Assembly: GCA_045805805.1 (NCBI GenBank)
Contig: JBJMKO010000137.1
Span: 1 to 64,000, forward strand
Length of the DNA stretch: 64,000 bases
Source of the DNA: VRUE01 sp045805805
GTDB taxonomy: Bacteria; Actinomycetota; Thermoleophilia; Solirubrobacterales; 70-9
Direction of reading: 5' to 3'
Numbering within the stretch: the first letter of the stretch is position 1; each line of letters begins with the position of its first letter. The notes under the pieces are model-generated. The model was not told the origin of the DNA. It searched no databases and worked only from the letters and a program-made list of their open reading frames with translations. This document shows, piece after piece, positions 34,721 through 42,291 of this stretch. The translations under genes were made by a program, and so were the position numbers.

Positions 34721-35008
34721 CTAAGAAGCCGCAAGCAGCTCTCGCCGTGTCATCTCACGGGCGAAGGCGAGGACATCGCCGAGGGCGCGCGCCTCGTCGA
34801 TCTCGAAGCGCTCGGCGAGGCCGGCGGCGAGATCGGCCATACGGCGTGGCTGCTCGAGCTGGCCCCAGATCCAGGCGCCGGTGGCGTTGAGCCGCACGGC
34901 CGAGCCGGAGTCGACGTCGAGCAGCACGGTCTCCTCCGGCAACTCGCCGTGGACGGCACGCTCGGTGCGCCGCAGCGTCGTCTCGGCTCCGATCTGCATT
35001 CCGTCCAC
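34721..35008 (-). CDS. PqqD-like RiPP recognition element protein
   Basis: 95 residues with the PqqD winged-helix fold signature: EETVLLDVDSGSAVRLNATG, AWIWGQLEQPRRMADLAAGL and a C-terminal helix. PqqD-family proteins bind RiPP leader peptides and hand them to modifying enzymes. GTG 35008 follows TAGGGT by 7 bases (leaderless candidate); ATG 34999 is an alternative. It is divergent from the kinase-like gene, and the group with the precursors and radical SAM enzyme forms one cluster. Confidence 0.85.
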   Translation of the reverse strand: MDGMQIGAETTLRRTERAVHGELPEETVLLDVDSGSAVRLNATGAWIWGQLEQPRRMADLAAGLAERFEIDEARALGDVLAFAREMTRRELLAAS

Positions 35009-35030
35009 GATCCATACCCTACGACCGCGA

Positions 35031-35903
35031 ATGGGAAGCCTCTACGGATTCGAGGTTAAGGCGGAGCTGCCGCTGCGGCGGCTGAACGCGGCGCCGGGGA
35101 CGCGCGGGGAGATGGCGATCGACTTAGCGCGTGAGCCGCTTCCCGTGCCGGACGGGGAGCCGGTGAGCACCCTGGTCGGCGACGACGGGCGGCGCTTCTA
35201 CGCCTCGTACGAGCTGAACGGCCGCTGCCTCCTGGAGCTGCCGCCGAGCGGCGAGTTCCTGCTCGATCCCACCGCCGTCCGGGTGACGGTTGGCGTCGGC
35301 GACGAGGACGAGGACCTGCGCGAGCATCGCATCGTCTCCTCGGCGGTGGGCACGTTGCTGGCGATGCGCGGCGATCTCGTCCTCCATGCTTCCGCGGTGG
35401 CGGTCGGCAGCCGGGCGGTCCTCTTCTGCGGCCCGACCGGCCGGGGGAAGTCGACGCTGGCGCTGGCTTTGGGCGAGGCGGGACACCCGGTGCTGGGCGA
35501 GGACGGGATCGCGATCGACCTGGAGGGAGAGCGGCCCGTCGCCTTCCCGGGGGCCCGGGGGATCAGGATGCGGAGCCTGGGGGCCGACGGCAGCCGCCGA
35601 ACCGACCTCGTTCCGGATCCGGTTCCGACCGAGCCGCCGCCGGGCCCGGTCGCCGCGGTGGTTCTGCTCGGCGGGCGCGGCGAGGCGCTCGCGGTCGAGC
35701 GGCTCGAGGCTGCGCGGGCGCTGGCGCTACTCACTCCCAACCTCACCCACAGCGGCAGTCGCGCGGCGATCGCCGCGGCCTTCGGAAACCTCGCCCAGCT
35801 GCTCCACACAGTGCCTGCCTTTCGCGCCTCGCTACCGGAGGATCTCGACGCCCTACCGGCCGCCGCCGCGGATCTGCTCGACGGCGTTGCGAGTCGCGAC
35901 TAG
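35031..35903 (+). CDS. HPr kinase-like ATPase of RiPP cluster
   Basis: 290 residues. Walker A GPTGRGKST at about 134-142 after HASAVAVGSRAVLFC, followed by LGEDGIAIDLEGE, as in HprK/serine-kinase-like proteins that accompany lasso-peptide and PqqD-containing clusters. N-terminal 120 residues are beta-rich. In characterised lasso systems such kinases phosphorylate a precursor Ser; both precursors here have Ser/Thr near the C terminus, but this activity is inference. It precedes the first precursor by 46 bp. Confidence 0.82.
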   Translation: MGSLYGFEVKAELPLRRLNAAPGTRGEMAIDLAREPLPVPDGEPVSTLVGDDGRRFYASYELNGRCLLELPPSGEFLLDPTAVRVTVGVGDEDEDLREHRIVSSAVGTLLAMRGDLVLHASAVAVGSRAVLFCGPTGRGKSTLALALGEAGHPVLGEDGIAIDLEGERPVAFPGARGIRMRSLGADGSRRTDLVPDPVPTEPPPGPVAAVVLLGGRGEALAVERLEAARALALLTPNLTHSGSRAAIAAAFGNLAQLLHTVPAFRASLPEDLDALPAAAADLLDGVASRD

Positions 35904-35949
35904 ACTGCTCGCACAGGTTCTGCCCCAGTTCAGACCGAGGAGGAGACGG

Positions 35950-36051
35950 ATGAGCGACCAGCAAGCCCCCTACGAGCCGCCGAGCGTCGAGCAGATCGAC
36001 ACGGACGGCGCGCCGATCTCGACCGCTGCCGGCAACAGCCAGATCAACTAA
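35950..36051 (+). CDS. RiPP precursor peptide 1
   Basis: 33 codons, ATG preceded by a strong GAGGAG site. It shares PYEPPSVEQIDTDGAPIST with precursor 2 (PYEAPSVEQIETDGEPIHT). Y-x-x-P-x-V resembles the YxxP leader motif bound by RRE/PqqD domains in lasso-type systems. The last 10 residues (TAAGNSQIN) are free to diverge and would include the core. No Cys is present, so thioether chemistry on Cys is excluded. Confidence 0.8.
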   Translation: MSDQQAPYEPPSVEQIDTDGAPISTAAGNSQIN

Positions 36052-36057
36052 GGCGAC

Positions 36058-36159
36058 ATGAAGAACGACGGACGCACCCCTTACGAGGCACCCAGCGTCG
36101 AGCAGATCGAGACCGATGGCGAGCCGATCCACACCTCGCCCGGTCAAGTCGCCAGCTAG
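36058..36159 (+). CDS. RiPP precursor peptide 2
   Basis: 33 codons, same length as precursor 1, starting 7 bp after its stop. The middle third is conserved (PYE-PSVEQI-TDG-PI-T) while the two ends differ (MKNDGRT start; TSPGQVAS end). Tandem paralogues with a conserved leader-like block and variable tail are typical of RiPP precursors. No Cys. Confidence 0.8.
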   Translation: MKNDGRTPYEAPSVEQIETDGEPIHTSPGQVAS

Positions 36160-36193
36160 GAGTGCCGCCGCGACGCGGCTGTGGTGACCGGCA

Positions 36194-37660
36194 TTGCTGA
36201 CCCGTAGGCGCGAGGAGAGCTTCGCCTGGGGTCGGCTGCGCTGGCGCTTGGGGCGACGGCCCGCCCGGGCTCTGACCGAGTGCCCGGAGCGGCCGATCGG
36301 CGCCAAGCTGGAGCTGACCTACGCCTGCAACCTGCGCTGCGGCTTCTGTTACACGGACTCGCCGCGCCGCACCCTGCAGCGCACGCCGGAGCTCAGCGAC
36401 GAGGAGTGGCGACGGGTGGTCGGCGAAGCGCTCGAGCTGGGCATCGTCGAGGCCGTCGTCACCGGCGGCGAGCCGTTCCTGCGGGGCGAGTTGACGCTCG
36501 AGGTGATCGAGGAGCTGGTCGCGGCCGGCGTCGGCGTCGCGCTCAACACCAACGGCTGGTTCGTCGACGAGGAGATCGCAGCGCGGCTGGGCGCCCTGCG
36601 TGGCGTCACGGCTCACGTCTCCATCGACGGCGCCCGGGCGGGCCTGCACGACTCTTCGCGCGGCGTCCCGGGCAGCTGGCGGCGAGCGATCGAGGGGATC
36701 GACCACCTGCTCAGCGCCGGGGTGGGCGTCTGCGCGGTGCACGTCGTCACTCCCGGCAACGCCGATGCGGTGGGGGACTTCCTCGAGCAGATGTGGACGC
36801 TGGGCGTGCCCTGGGTGCGGATCACGCCAGTGGTGGTCAACGGCGCGGCGGCACGCGGCGGTGAGTGGAAGGTGTCGCGCGAGGCCCTGCGCAGGACGGC
36901 CGGGGAGTTCGAAGAGCGGCGCGGGACGGCGATGCGGATCACCGTCCAGGCGGCGACCGGAGGCACGCTCAGCCTGCAGGGCCGGGACGCCCCGGGCAGC
37001 TTCCTGGTCCGCCCCAACGGCGACGTGCGGCCGGACTCGCTGCGCCCGTTCACCTTCGGCAACGCGGTTCGCGACGGGGTGGCGGCTTGCTGGACGGCGC
37101 TGCGCGAGGGCTGGGACGACGAGCGGATAAATCGCTGGGCAGCAGGGATGAAGCGGCCGGGAGACCTGCCGAAGGCGGATCTCGTCGCTTACCTGGATGA
37201 CGAGGTTTCGATACGGGGTGGGTCGTCAGGACCGGGAGGGCGGGATGCCCCGGTTCCGGAGAAGACCCCGCCGAAGCCGGTCGACCCCGCCGCGGAGCTT
37301 TTGGAAGCTGAAGAGAAGGTGCGTGGCCTGGCCGCCGCGCGGCAGTACCGGCACGCAGCGCTGCGCTGGAGCGGCAGCGAGCGGCAGCGGTTCGTGCGGC
37401 TCGCCGGGAACGGCAGCTACCTGCGCCTGAACGAGTCGGGCGGCGTCGTCATGGACGCGCTCGACGGGGGGACCCCGGCCGACGCAGCAAGTGCGTTGCG
37501 CGCGCGCTACGGCATAGACGAGGAGCGCGCCGGCCAGGACGCCGTCAGCGCAACCCGGGACCTGCAGAAGCGCGGCGTCGTGATGGCCGCCGCGGCAACC
37601 GGTGCCTTCCCGGCCGAGCCGGGGACGACGGACCTGCCGGGGCTCGAGCCCGCCGGCTAG
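36194..37660 (+). CDS. Radical SAM RiPP maturase with C-terminal PqqD-like domain
   Basis: 488 residues, TTG start 35 bp after precursor 2. Radical SAM cluster C45-C49-C52 in TYACNLRCGFCYTDSP and the GGEPFL SAM motif (VVTGGEPFLRGEL). The region expected to be SPASM (SFLVRPNGDVRPDSLRPFTF, then GNAVRDG) keeps the fold pattern but lacks the usual cysteines. Residues about 400-465 form a PqqD-like/RRE domain (RFVRLAGNGSYLRLNESGGV; LQKRGVV), probably the leader-binding unit. The modification cannot be predicted from sequence. Confidence 0.85.
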   Translation: MLTRRREESFAWGRLRWRLGRRPARALTECPERPIGAKLELTYACNLRCGFCYTDSPRRTLQRTPELSDEEWRRVVGEALELGIVEAVVTGGEPFLRGELTLEVIEELVAAGVGVALNTNGWFVDEEIAARLGALRGVTAHVSIDGARAGLHDSSRGVPGSWRRAIEGIDHLLSAGVGVCAVHVVTPGNADAVGDFLEQMWTLGVPWVRITPVVVNGAAARGGEWKVSREALRRTAGEFEERRGTAMRITVQAATGGTLSLQGRDAPGSFLVRPNGDVRPDSLRPFTFGNAVRDGVAACWTALREGWDDERINRWAAGMKRPGDLPKADLVAYLDDEVSIRGGSSGPGGRDAPVPEKTPPKPVDPAAELLEAEEKVRGLAAARQYRHAALRWSGSERQRFVRLAGNGSYLRLNESGGVVMDALDGGTPADAASALRARYGIDEERAGQDAVSATRDLQKRGVVMAAAATGAFPAEPGTTDLPGLEPAG

Positions 37661-37769
37661 TTGAAACGATCGCGGCTGAAACTGGAGCTACTGCTCACAC
37701 GGGCACTGGGACTGCGATGACGTCAAGACCATCTATGCCACTGAAAGTCATCTGTTGAAGCTTCCTCGC

Positions 37770-38003
37770 TCACAGGGTCGGATCGGATAGCTGGTCGACG
37801 TCTGCCCGCAGGACGGATGGATCTACAGCAGGAAGTCGGTGCCAGCGGCTGAGAAGAGCCTCTGCCGAGAGGGGAGGCCGAACTGCACGCAACTCCGCGA
37901 CCGCCCTCCCGGAGCGCGTAATCGTGATCTGCTCCCCGCGAGCCACACGGTCGACAACCTCGTCGGCGTAATTGCATAGATCGCAAATGCTCACATTTGC
38001 CAT
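37770..38003 (-). CDS. Phd/YefM-family antitoxin, no toxin gene seen
   Basis: 77 residues: SICDLCNYADEVVDRVARGE and QITITRSGRAVAELRAV match the Phd/YefM DNA-binding fold. ATG 38003 chosen; upstream frame overlaps tRNA-Ala. No toxin (Doc, RelE or PIN) frame follows in the 110 bp to the rSAM gene, so it is an orphan or a remnant. Confidence 0.8.
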   Translation of the reverse strand: MANVSICDLCNYADEVVDRVARGEQITITRSGRAVAELRAVRPPLSAEALLSRWHRLPAVDPSVLRADVDQLSDPTL

Positions 38004-38037
38004 GGCCACCCAAGTATCACGACAGCTATGGAATTGA

Positions 38038-38110
38038 TGGAGCCAGCCGGGATCGAACCGGCGACCTCCGCCTTGCAAAGGCGGCGCTCTGCCAGCTGAG
38101 CTATGGCCCC
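38038..38110 (-). tRNA. tRNA-Ala(TGC)
   Basis: 73-nt cloverleaf: acceptor GGGGCCA/TGGCTCC, anticodon stem CCGCC/GGCGG with loop TTTGCAA (anticodon TGC), T loop TTCGATC. CCA not encoded. Confidence 0.95.
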
Positions 38111-38162
38111 GTGTCTGAGAGTTTAGGCGGGTCAGGGCCGAGCGACCGAGCTGCCCAGCCGC

Positions 38163-39065
38163 TCAGTCGTCGAAGTCGAAGTCCTTGGGGGGCTTCTGCT
38201 CGAACCAGAGCTGGTCGTCCTCGGGGGTCTCCTCGAGGAAGTCCGGCGTCTCCTCCAGGACATCGTCGTCGTGGCCCGGGGCTACGACCTCGGGGTCGTG
38301 CGCAGGCTCGGAATCCTCGTCCTGCTTGACCTCGACCTCGTCGTCCAGCTCAGCCTTATCGGCAAGCTCCGGCCCTGCATCGCGCGGGGCCTCGAGCGCC
38401 TGGTCGAGTTCGTCGGAGAGGCGCTGCTCATTCCAGAAGGCGTCGTCCTCGTCGTCCTGCTCGTCATCGTCGTCGGGGGCCGGGCCGGTGACGCTGACCT
38501 CGGCCTCTTCGTCCTCTGCGAGGTCGGCGAGGGGATCGGCCGGCGCGAGGCGCGGTTCGGCGATCTCCTCCTCGACCAGATCCTCGTCGGTGAGGCTGGG
38601 CGGCTCACCAAGCTCCTCCTCCATGTCGTGAAGTTCGGTCGGCTGCTCGGCGATCGCGTGGCGCTCCTCGGTGGTGGGGCCGGCGGCCTCGATCTCAGCT
38701 TCGGGCTCAGACGCTGCCTCAGCAGGCTCGGGAACGTCGACGACGATCTCGTGCTCCATCGCCGACTGCTCCTCCTCGGCGGGGGCCTCGTCGACCGGCG
38801 CAGACTCCTCGGGCAGCGGTGGCGGCTCCTGCAGATCGGCGATCGACGGGGGCTCGCGCCGTGTGGACGGCTCCTCCGCTACCTCCGGCACCGCCATGAA
38901 CTCGGTAGGCGCCTCGGCAAGCGGGTCGGAGGCGGCATCCTCGGAGCCGGGCCGCTCCGCCTGACCGAACGCCTCGTCCTCGAGCTGCTCCAGCTCGGAG
39001 TCGCCGGCGCCGTGCTGGCGCTTCAGCTCCAAATGCTCTCGGATTGCCTCGTCAAGAATGCCCAT
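38163..39065 (-). CDS. Highly acidic, low-complexity conserved protein
   Basis: 300 residues dominated by Glu/Asp/Ala/Pro. Ordered-looking ends flank the acidic middle: N-terminal GILDEAIREHLELKRQHGAG and C-terminal LEETPDDDQLWFEQ-type motif (EETPEDDQLWFEQKPPKDFD). Conserved termini with an acidic linker suggest a scaffold or tether binding partners at both ends. Family not identified. It is flanked by two tRNA-Ala genes. Confidence 0.75.
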   Translation of the reverse strand: MGILDEAIREHLELKRQHGAGDSELEQLEDEAFGQAERPGSEDAASDPLAEAPTEFMAVPEVAEEPSTRREPPSIADLQEPPPLPEESAPVDEAPAEEEQSAMEHEIVVDVPEPAEAASEPEAEIEAAGPTTEERHAIAEQPTELHDMEEELGEPPSLTDEDLVEEEIAEPRLAPADPLADLAEDEEAEVSVTGPAPDDDDEQDDEDDAFWNEQRLSDELDQALEAPRDAGPELADKAELDDEVEVKQDEDSEPAHDPEVVAPGHDDDVLEETPDFLEETPEDDQLWFEQKPPKDFDFDD

Positions 39066-39152
39066 GAGCGGCGTACGTCGGGGAAACTAAACCCTATGCG
39101 GTTATCCTTGCGCTTGCGAGGGCCCTGGGACGATCCTCCCACCCGCGCACAA

Positions 39153-39225
39153 GGGGCTATAGCTCAGCTGGCAGAGCGCCTGGATCGCACCCAGGAGGTC
39201 GGCGGTTCGAATCCGCCTAGCTCCA
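39153..39225 (+). tRNA. tRNA-Ala(CGC); attachment site of the 39-49 kb island
   Basis: 73 nt: acceptor GGGGCTA/TAGCTCC, D stem GCTC/GAGC, anticodon stem CCTGG/CCAGG with loop ATCGCAC (anticodon CGC), T loop TTCGAAT. Bases 39182-39225 recur at 48815-48858 with one mismatch, so its 3' half is the island's attachment sequence. Confidence 0.95.
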
Positions 39226-39299
39226 TCAGCAGAAGTCGCTGCAAAGCGGCATCTTCGCTTTCTGGAGCCATTTCCAACCGGCTCTCAAAATGCGCTCCA

Positions 39300-39358
39300 T
39301 TTCAGGCACGAGTGCCTGAAATTGCGGCGATGGGCGAGGATTAGCGGCGATTACGGGT
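39300..39358. other. Hairpin and repeated motif near left island end
   Basis: TTTCAGGCAC-ga-GTGCCTGAAA (39300-39321) is followed by the inverse of GTAATCGCCGCTAATCCTCG (39322-39354 region). A related pair (AGGCACTTCT hairpin and CTAATCCCCGCGCATC) lies near the right end (48668-48740). Placement about 100 bp inside both att copies suggests recombinase arm or accessory sites. Confidence 0.55.
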
Positions 39359-39410
39359 TATTCCGGCTTGCAATTGGACGACAGTAGAGATAGGGACGTA
39401 AGCTTCACCC

Positions 39411-39614
39411 ATGAGCATCGAGCGGGAGTACGAGATCGTGCTGCAGCCGGAGCCCGAAGGCGGCTTCAGCGTCTTCGTGCCGGAGTTGCCCAGCGTCGCC
39501 ACTCAGGGCGAGACGATCGAGGAGGCCATCGAGGCCTACCTCGAAGTGATGCATGAGGACGGTCTTCCCATCCCGACCGTCCACCGCGGCAGCGTCGCAG
39601 TTCACGCGGCGTGA
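39411..39614 (+). CDS. hicB: HicB-family antitoxin
   Basis: 67 residues: EYEIVLQPEPEGGFSVFVPE, LPSVATQGETIEEAIEAYLE, the partial RNase H-like fold of HicB antitoxins. ATG overlaps nothing upstream; stop overlaps the hicA start (4 bp). HicB precedes HicA here, the reverse of the most common order. Confidence 0.9.
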   Translation: MSIEREYEIVLQPEPEGGFSVFVPELPSVATQGETIEEAIEAYLEVMHEDGLPIPTVHRGSVAVHAA

Positions 39615-39843
39615 GCGCCAAGCTCCCGGCGGTCAACGGCAAGCAGGTCATCACCGCCCTCGAAAAGGAGGGCTGGTACGTGAAGCGAATCCGCGGCAGC
39701 CATCACGTCCTCCGACATCCAACATCCCTGACGCGATTCCGGTCCCAGTGCACGGCAGTCGGCCCCTCAAGGGGGAGACGCTCGCGAGCATCCTGCGGGC
39801 CGCCGGCATCAGCCGAGACGAGATCGCTCGACTTCTCAAGTAG
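39611..39843 (+). pseudogene. hicA: HicA-family toxin, frameshifted
   Basis: The N-terminal half (SAKLPAVNGKQVITALEKEG, WYVKRIRGSHHVLRHP with the catalytic His in GSHH) is in the frame beginning at 39611. The C-terminal half (IPDAIPVPVHGSRPLKGETL, ASILRAAGISRDEIARLLK) is in another frame ending at 39843. A single missing base around 39722-39732 joins them into a normal HicA. As read, the gene is broken; the antitoxin is intact. Confidence 0.85.
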
Positions 39844-39919
39844 GCGACCAGCACGAGGCGTCATTCTTCCGCGAGATCCGTGCCGCTTCGCCACCGATCG
39901 CCCGATAGCGGGCAGCCGA

Positions 39920-41038
39920 TCAAGCAGAAACAACGCTTGGGAGATACGCCACCCGACCCATCTCACCGGCCTCCTCGGGAAGGCGCAGCATTCTCTTCAA
40001 ACGCTCTACCGGGATTCCGAAAGCCGCCGCAATTCGGCCCAGGGAACTACCGGCATCCGGTAGGGCGTTCACCGCAAGGCGGAGAAGACTAGGAACCTCG
40101 GGGGGACCAATCTCGACCGGCTCTTTGGTCCTCCAGCCGGCCGCAGACATCCTCCTCATGGTGCGCTGAAAGGAATCTTCGCTGATCGTCCCAAGCGTTT
40201 TGGCCCGATAGAGAAGCGCCTGCATCGAGACGCCCCATACCGCACTTCCGTCCTCCAAGAGATCGAGTTGATTGCCTCGGCGGGGCAACCAAGGATCGAC
40301 TTCCTCTGCCGGCATCAAGAACGCGGCTGCGAAGTTGTGTGCCTGCTTCTCTTGGAGCTTGTTCGCTTCGACGGGCTGGTCGTGGAGAACAAGATGTGCA
40401 AGCTCATGAGCGGCATCAAAGCGGCGCCGCGCGGCGCTGCCCTGGTCCGAGCAGAGAACAACGACGGGACGGGGATCAGCGCGCAGCGAAAAGGCGTCGA
40501 CGTGCTCAAAGGCGCCCATCGCGACGACCACGGCGCCACGGGACTCGATGATGCGCACAACATTGGAGATCGGCCCGCCGGGTAGACCCCAGGCGGCGCG
40601 AAGGCCAGCTGCCTCGACTTCTACTTGCTCAACGGGCGCATCCTCTGGCAGGCGAACCAAACCTCGTTTCAGCACCAGGTCTGGAAATTCGACCTCGTGC
40701 TCGAGCAGAGTCGCGATCTCGGAAACGGCGAGCGCATATGAACGTGCCTGGTTGCGTTCGAGCTTCGTAGCCGCGCGGCGGGAACGAAAGAAGGGCTCTT
40801 CCACGTCTTGCCCCATCGGTCGGGCGAAGAAGTCGGGCGTGCAGCCGAGAGTCAAGGCGATCCGCTCAAGCGTTTGCGGATCCGGAGTCGCGGTGCCAGC
40901 CTCGAACTGGGAAACCGCGCTTGAGCTGACGTCAATCGCTTCGGCCAGCTGGACCTGGCGCAGCCCCCTCAGCATGCGGGCGAACCGAAGGCGGGCTGGT
41001 TGGACCTTCGCGCCTGGCATTGCCAGGACGCTATTCAC
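39920..41038 (-). CDS. XRE-family regulator with ImmA/IrrE metallopeptidase domain
   Basis: 372 residues. XRE helix-turn-helix at about 15-75 (LRFARMLRGLRQVQLAEAID, SSSAVSQFEAGTATPDPQTL) fused to an ImmA/IrrE-like protease (FDAAHELAHLVLH, HExxH at 211-215; HNFAAAFLMP). Such proteins act as self-regulating repressors cleaving a regulator after stress. It overlaps the next upstream gene by 4 bp, forming a two-gene unit within the island. Confidence 0.9.
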   Translation of the reverse strand: MNSVLAMPGAKVQPARLRFARMLRGLRQVQLAEAIDVSSSAVSQFEAGTATPDPQTLERIALTLGCTPDFFARPMGQDVEEPFFRSRRAATKLERNQARSYALAVSEIATLLEHEVEFPDLVLKRGLVRLPEDAPVEQVEVEAAGLRAAWGLPGGPISNVVRIIESRGAVVVAMGAFEHVDAFSLRADPRPVVVLCSDQGSAARRRFDAAHELAHLVLHDQPVEANKLQEKQAHNFAAAFLMPAEEVDPWLPRRGNQLDLLEDGSAVWGVSMQALLYRAKTLGTISEDSFQRTMRRMSAAGWRTKEPVEIGPPEVPSLLRLAVNALPDAGSSLGRIAAAFGIPVERLKRMLRLPEEAGEMGRVAYLPSVVSA

Positions 41039-41715
41039 TCTGCTCTCTTGGCGCGATCACGACGTGGGCGGACCTCAAGCGAATCGACCTCGGCGGCGCT
41101 GAAGGGAACAACGGGACTCCGCGCGGGAGTCGGGGCGAAGCCCTCTCCTGCCTCGTCCTGACGTTCGTGCCAAGCCCAACTGCGCTTTCCCTCGTCATCG
41201 ATTACATAGGCGCCGACGTACCACTTGATCAAACCTTCACGCGGGTTGGAAAAATGCCCGACGATCAACTCGTCGAGGGCGTAGGCGGCCTCCGGAGGAA
41301 GCGGCGCGTCGAAGTCGACGTCGAAGATGGTCAGCTGGTCGCGGTTCTGCTTGCCATAGTCACGCTTGGTTTCGCTGTCGTCAGGGAACCGCTCGTTGAT
41401 GTTGTCCTCACCGTAAGAGCCGAGCGCATAGATGCCCAGCGTAATTGGCGAAACTGAGATCTTGTAGGCGTTCTTCCAGTGAATCATCGAGCCTCGTGAG
41501 TCGCCGTCTAGACGGCCGTCGAGTCGGAAGCGAAGATGGTGATAGTTGTTCGTCCCATACGTGTGGGCGTTGTCGCCGCGAGCCTCACGATGGTCGACTC
41601 GGTTCGCCTCGCAGACCGCGCTCAACTCTTCCCCGACAAGGTCAATGATCTCTTCAATATCTTTGGCCTTGTCGACTCCGAGGCGGGCCAAGAGCTGGAT
41701 GGGGAGCTTCGCCAT
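41035..41715 (-). CDS. Hypothetical partner of XRE-ImmA regulator
   Basis: 226 residues: N-terminal helical part (QLLARLGVDKAKDIEEIIDL), a His/Tyr-rich strand (HTYGTNNYHHLRFRLDG) and aromatic C-terminal half (LIKWYVGAYVIDDEGKRSWA). No known family recognised. The 4-bp overlap with the XRE-ImmA gene implies co-translation; it may be the effector controlled by that regulator. Confidence 0.65.
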   Translation of the reverse strand: MAKLPIQLLARLGVDKAKDIEEIIDLVGEELSAVCEANRVDHREARGDNAHTYGTNNYHHLRFRLDGRLDGDSRGSMIHWKNAYKISVSPITLGIYALGSYGEDNINERFPDDSETKRDYGKQNRDQLTIFDVDFDAPLPPEAAYALDELIVGHFSNPREGLIKWYVGAYVIDDEGKRSWAWHERQDEAGEGFAPTPARSPVVPFSAAEVDSLEVRPRRDRAKRAE

Positions 41716-41808
41716 TGTCGGGAACCGTAGTCGTGCCGCCGGACAGACGTTTCGGACTTAAGGAGAAACGTTGCAAACTCTCTGGCGCTTTGTCAGCAGC
41801 GCGAGGAC

Positions 41809-42291
41809 TCAGCGCCAGGTCTCGCGCCAGAGTCGCTGCTGCTCAATCATGAAGTCTGAGAGCTGACACTCACAACCGCCGCCCGCATCGAGGAGCTCGA
41901 CCGGCTCGGTGCGGAGTTCCTCGGCAGTGGTGAAGCCATCCTCGCGCCAGACGCCGATCACGCACCACCATGGCACCCAGAGCGCCTTAAGTTCGCCCGG
42001 CAGAGCCCGTGAACACACCTCGATCACCACCTCACCCTGCCCCCTCAGCACACGGCGGCGATCACGGCCAAAGACGACACAGGCATCGCCGCCGCGCCAA
42101 CAGGAGGGGATCAGCCCCTGGCGGGCTGCGATCGTCGGGACCGGCTCGTGGGTCCGGTGCCACCAAGTGGTGGCAGTCTCGGGCAGCGGCCCGGCGGCGC
42201 GCTCTTCGGCCGGCCGCCCATCGTCGAAAAGGTATGGAAGCGGTCCCTCGCTCGGCAGGACCCCCAGCTCAGTGTCGAATTCGTGTGACAT
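41809..42291 (-). CDS. Uncharacterised last gene of island operon
   Basis: 160 residues rich in Trp and Cys. TTWWHRTHEPVPTIAARQGL followed by a beta-rich stretch (ACVVFGRDRRRVLRGQGEVV, ALWVPWWCVIGVW). The H-R-T then I-x3-GL pattern faintly resembles the first strands of ADP-ribosyltransferase-like folds, which I cannot confirm. ATG 42291 lies inside the 3' end of the TPR-cold-shock gene (23-bp overlap), so it is probably the distal operon gene and a possible effector. Confidence 0.55.
   Translation of the reverse strand: MSHEFDTELGVLPSEGPLPYLFDDGRPAEERAAGPLPETATTWWHRTHEPVPTIAARQGLIPSCWRGGDACVVFGRDRRRVLRGQGEVVIEVCSRALPGELKALWVPWWCVIGVWREDGFTTAEELRTEPVELLDAGGGCECQLSDFMIEQQRLWRETWR

Noticed and set aside
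34721..37660. Lasso peptide cluster
   Set aside because: PqqD-like and HprK-like genes and the YxxP motif fit, but lasso cyclase (asparagine synthetase-like) and B2 protease are absent and a radical SAM enzyme is present instead.
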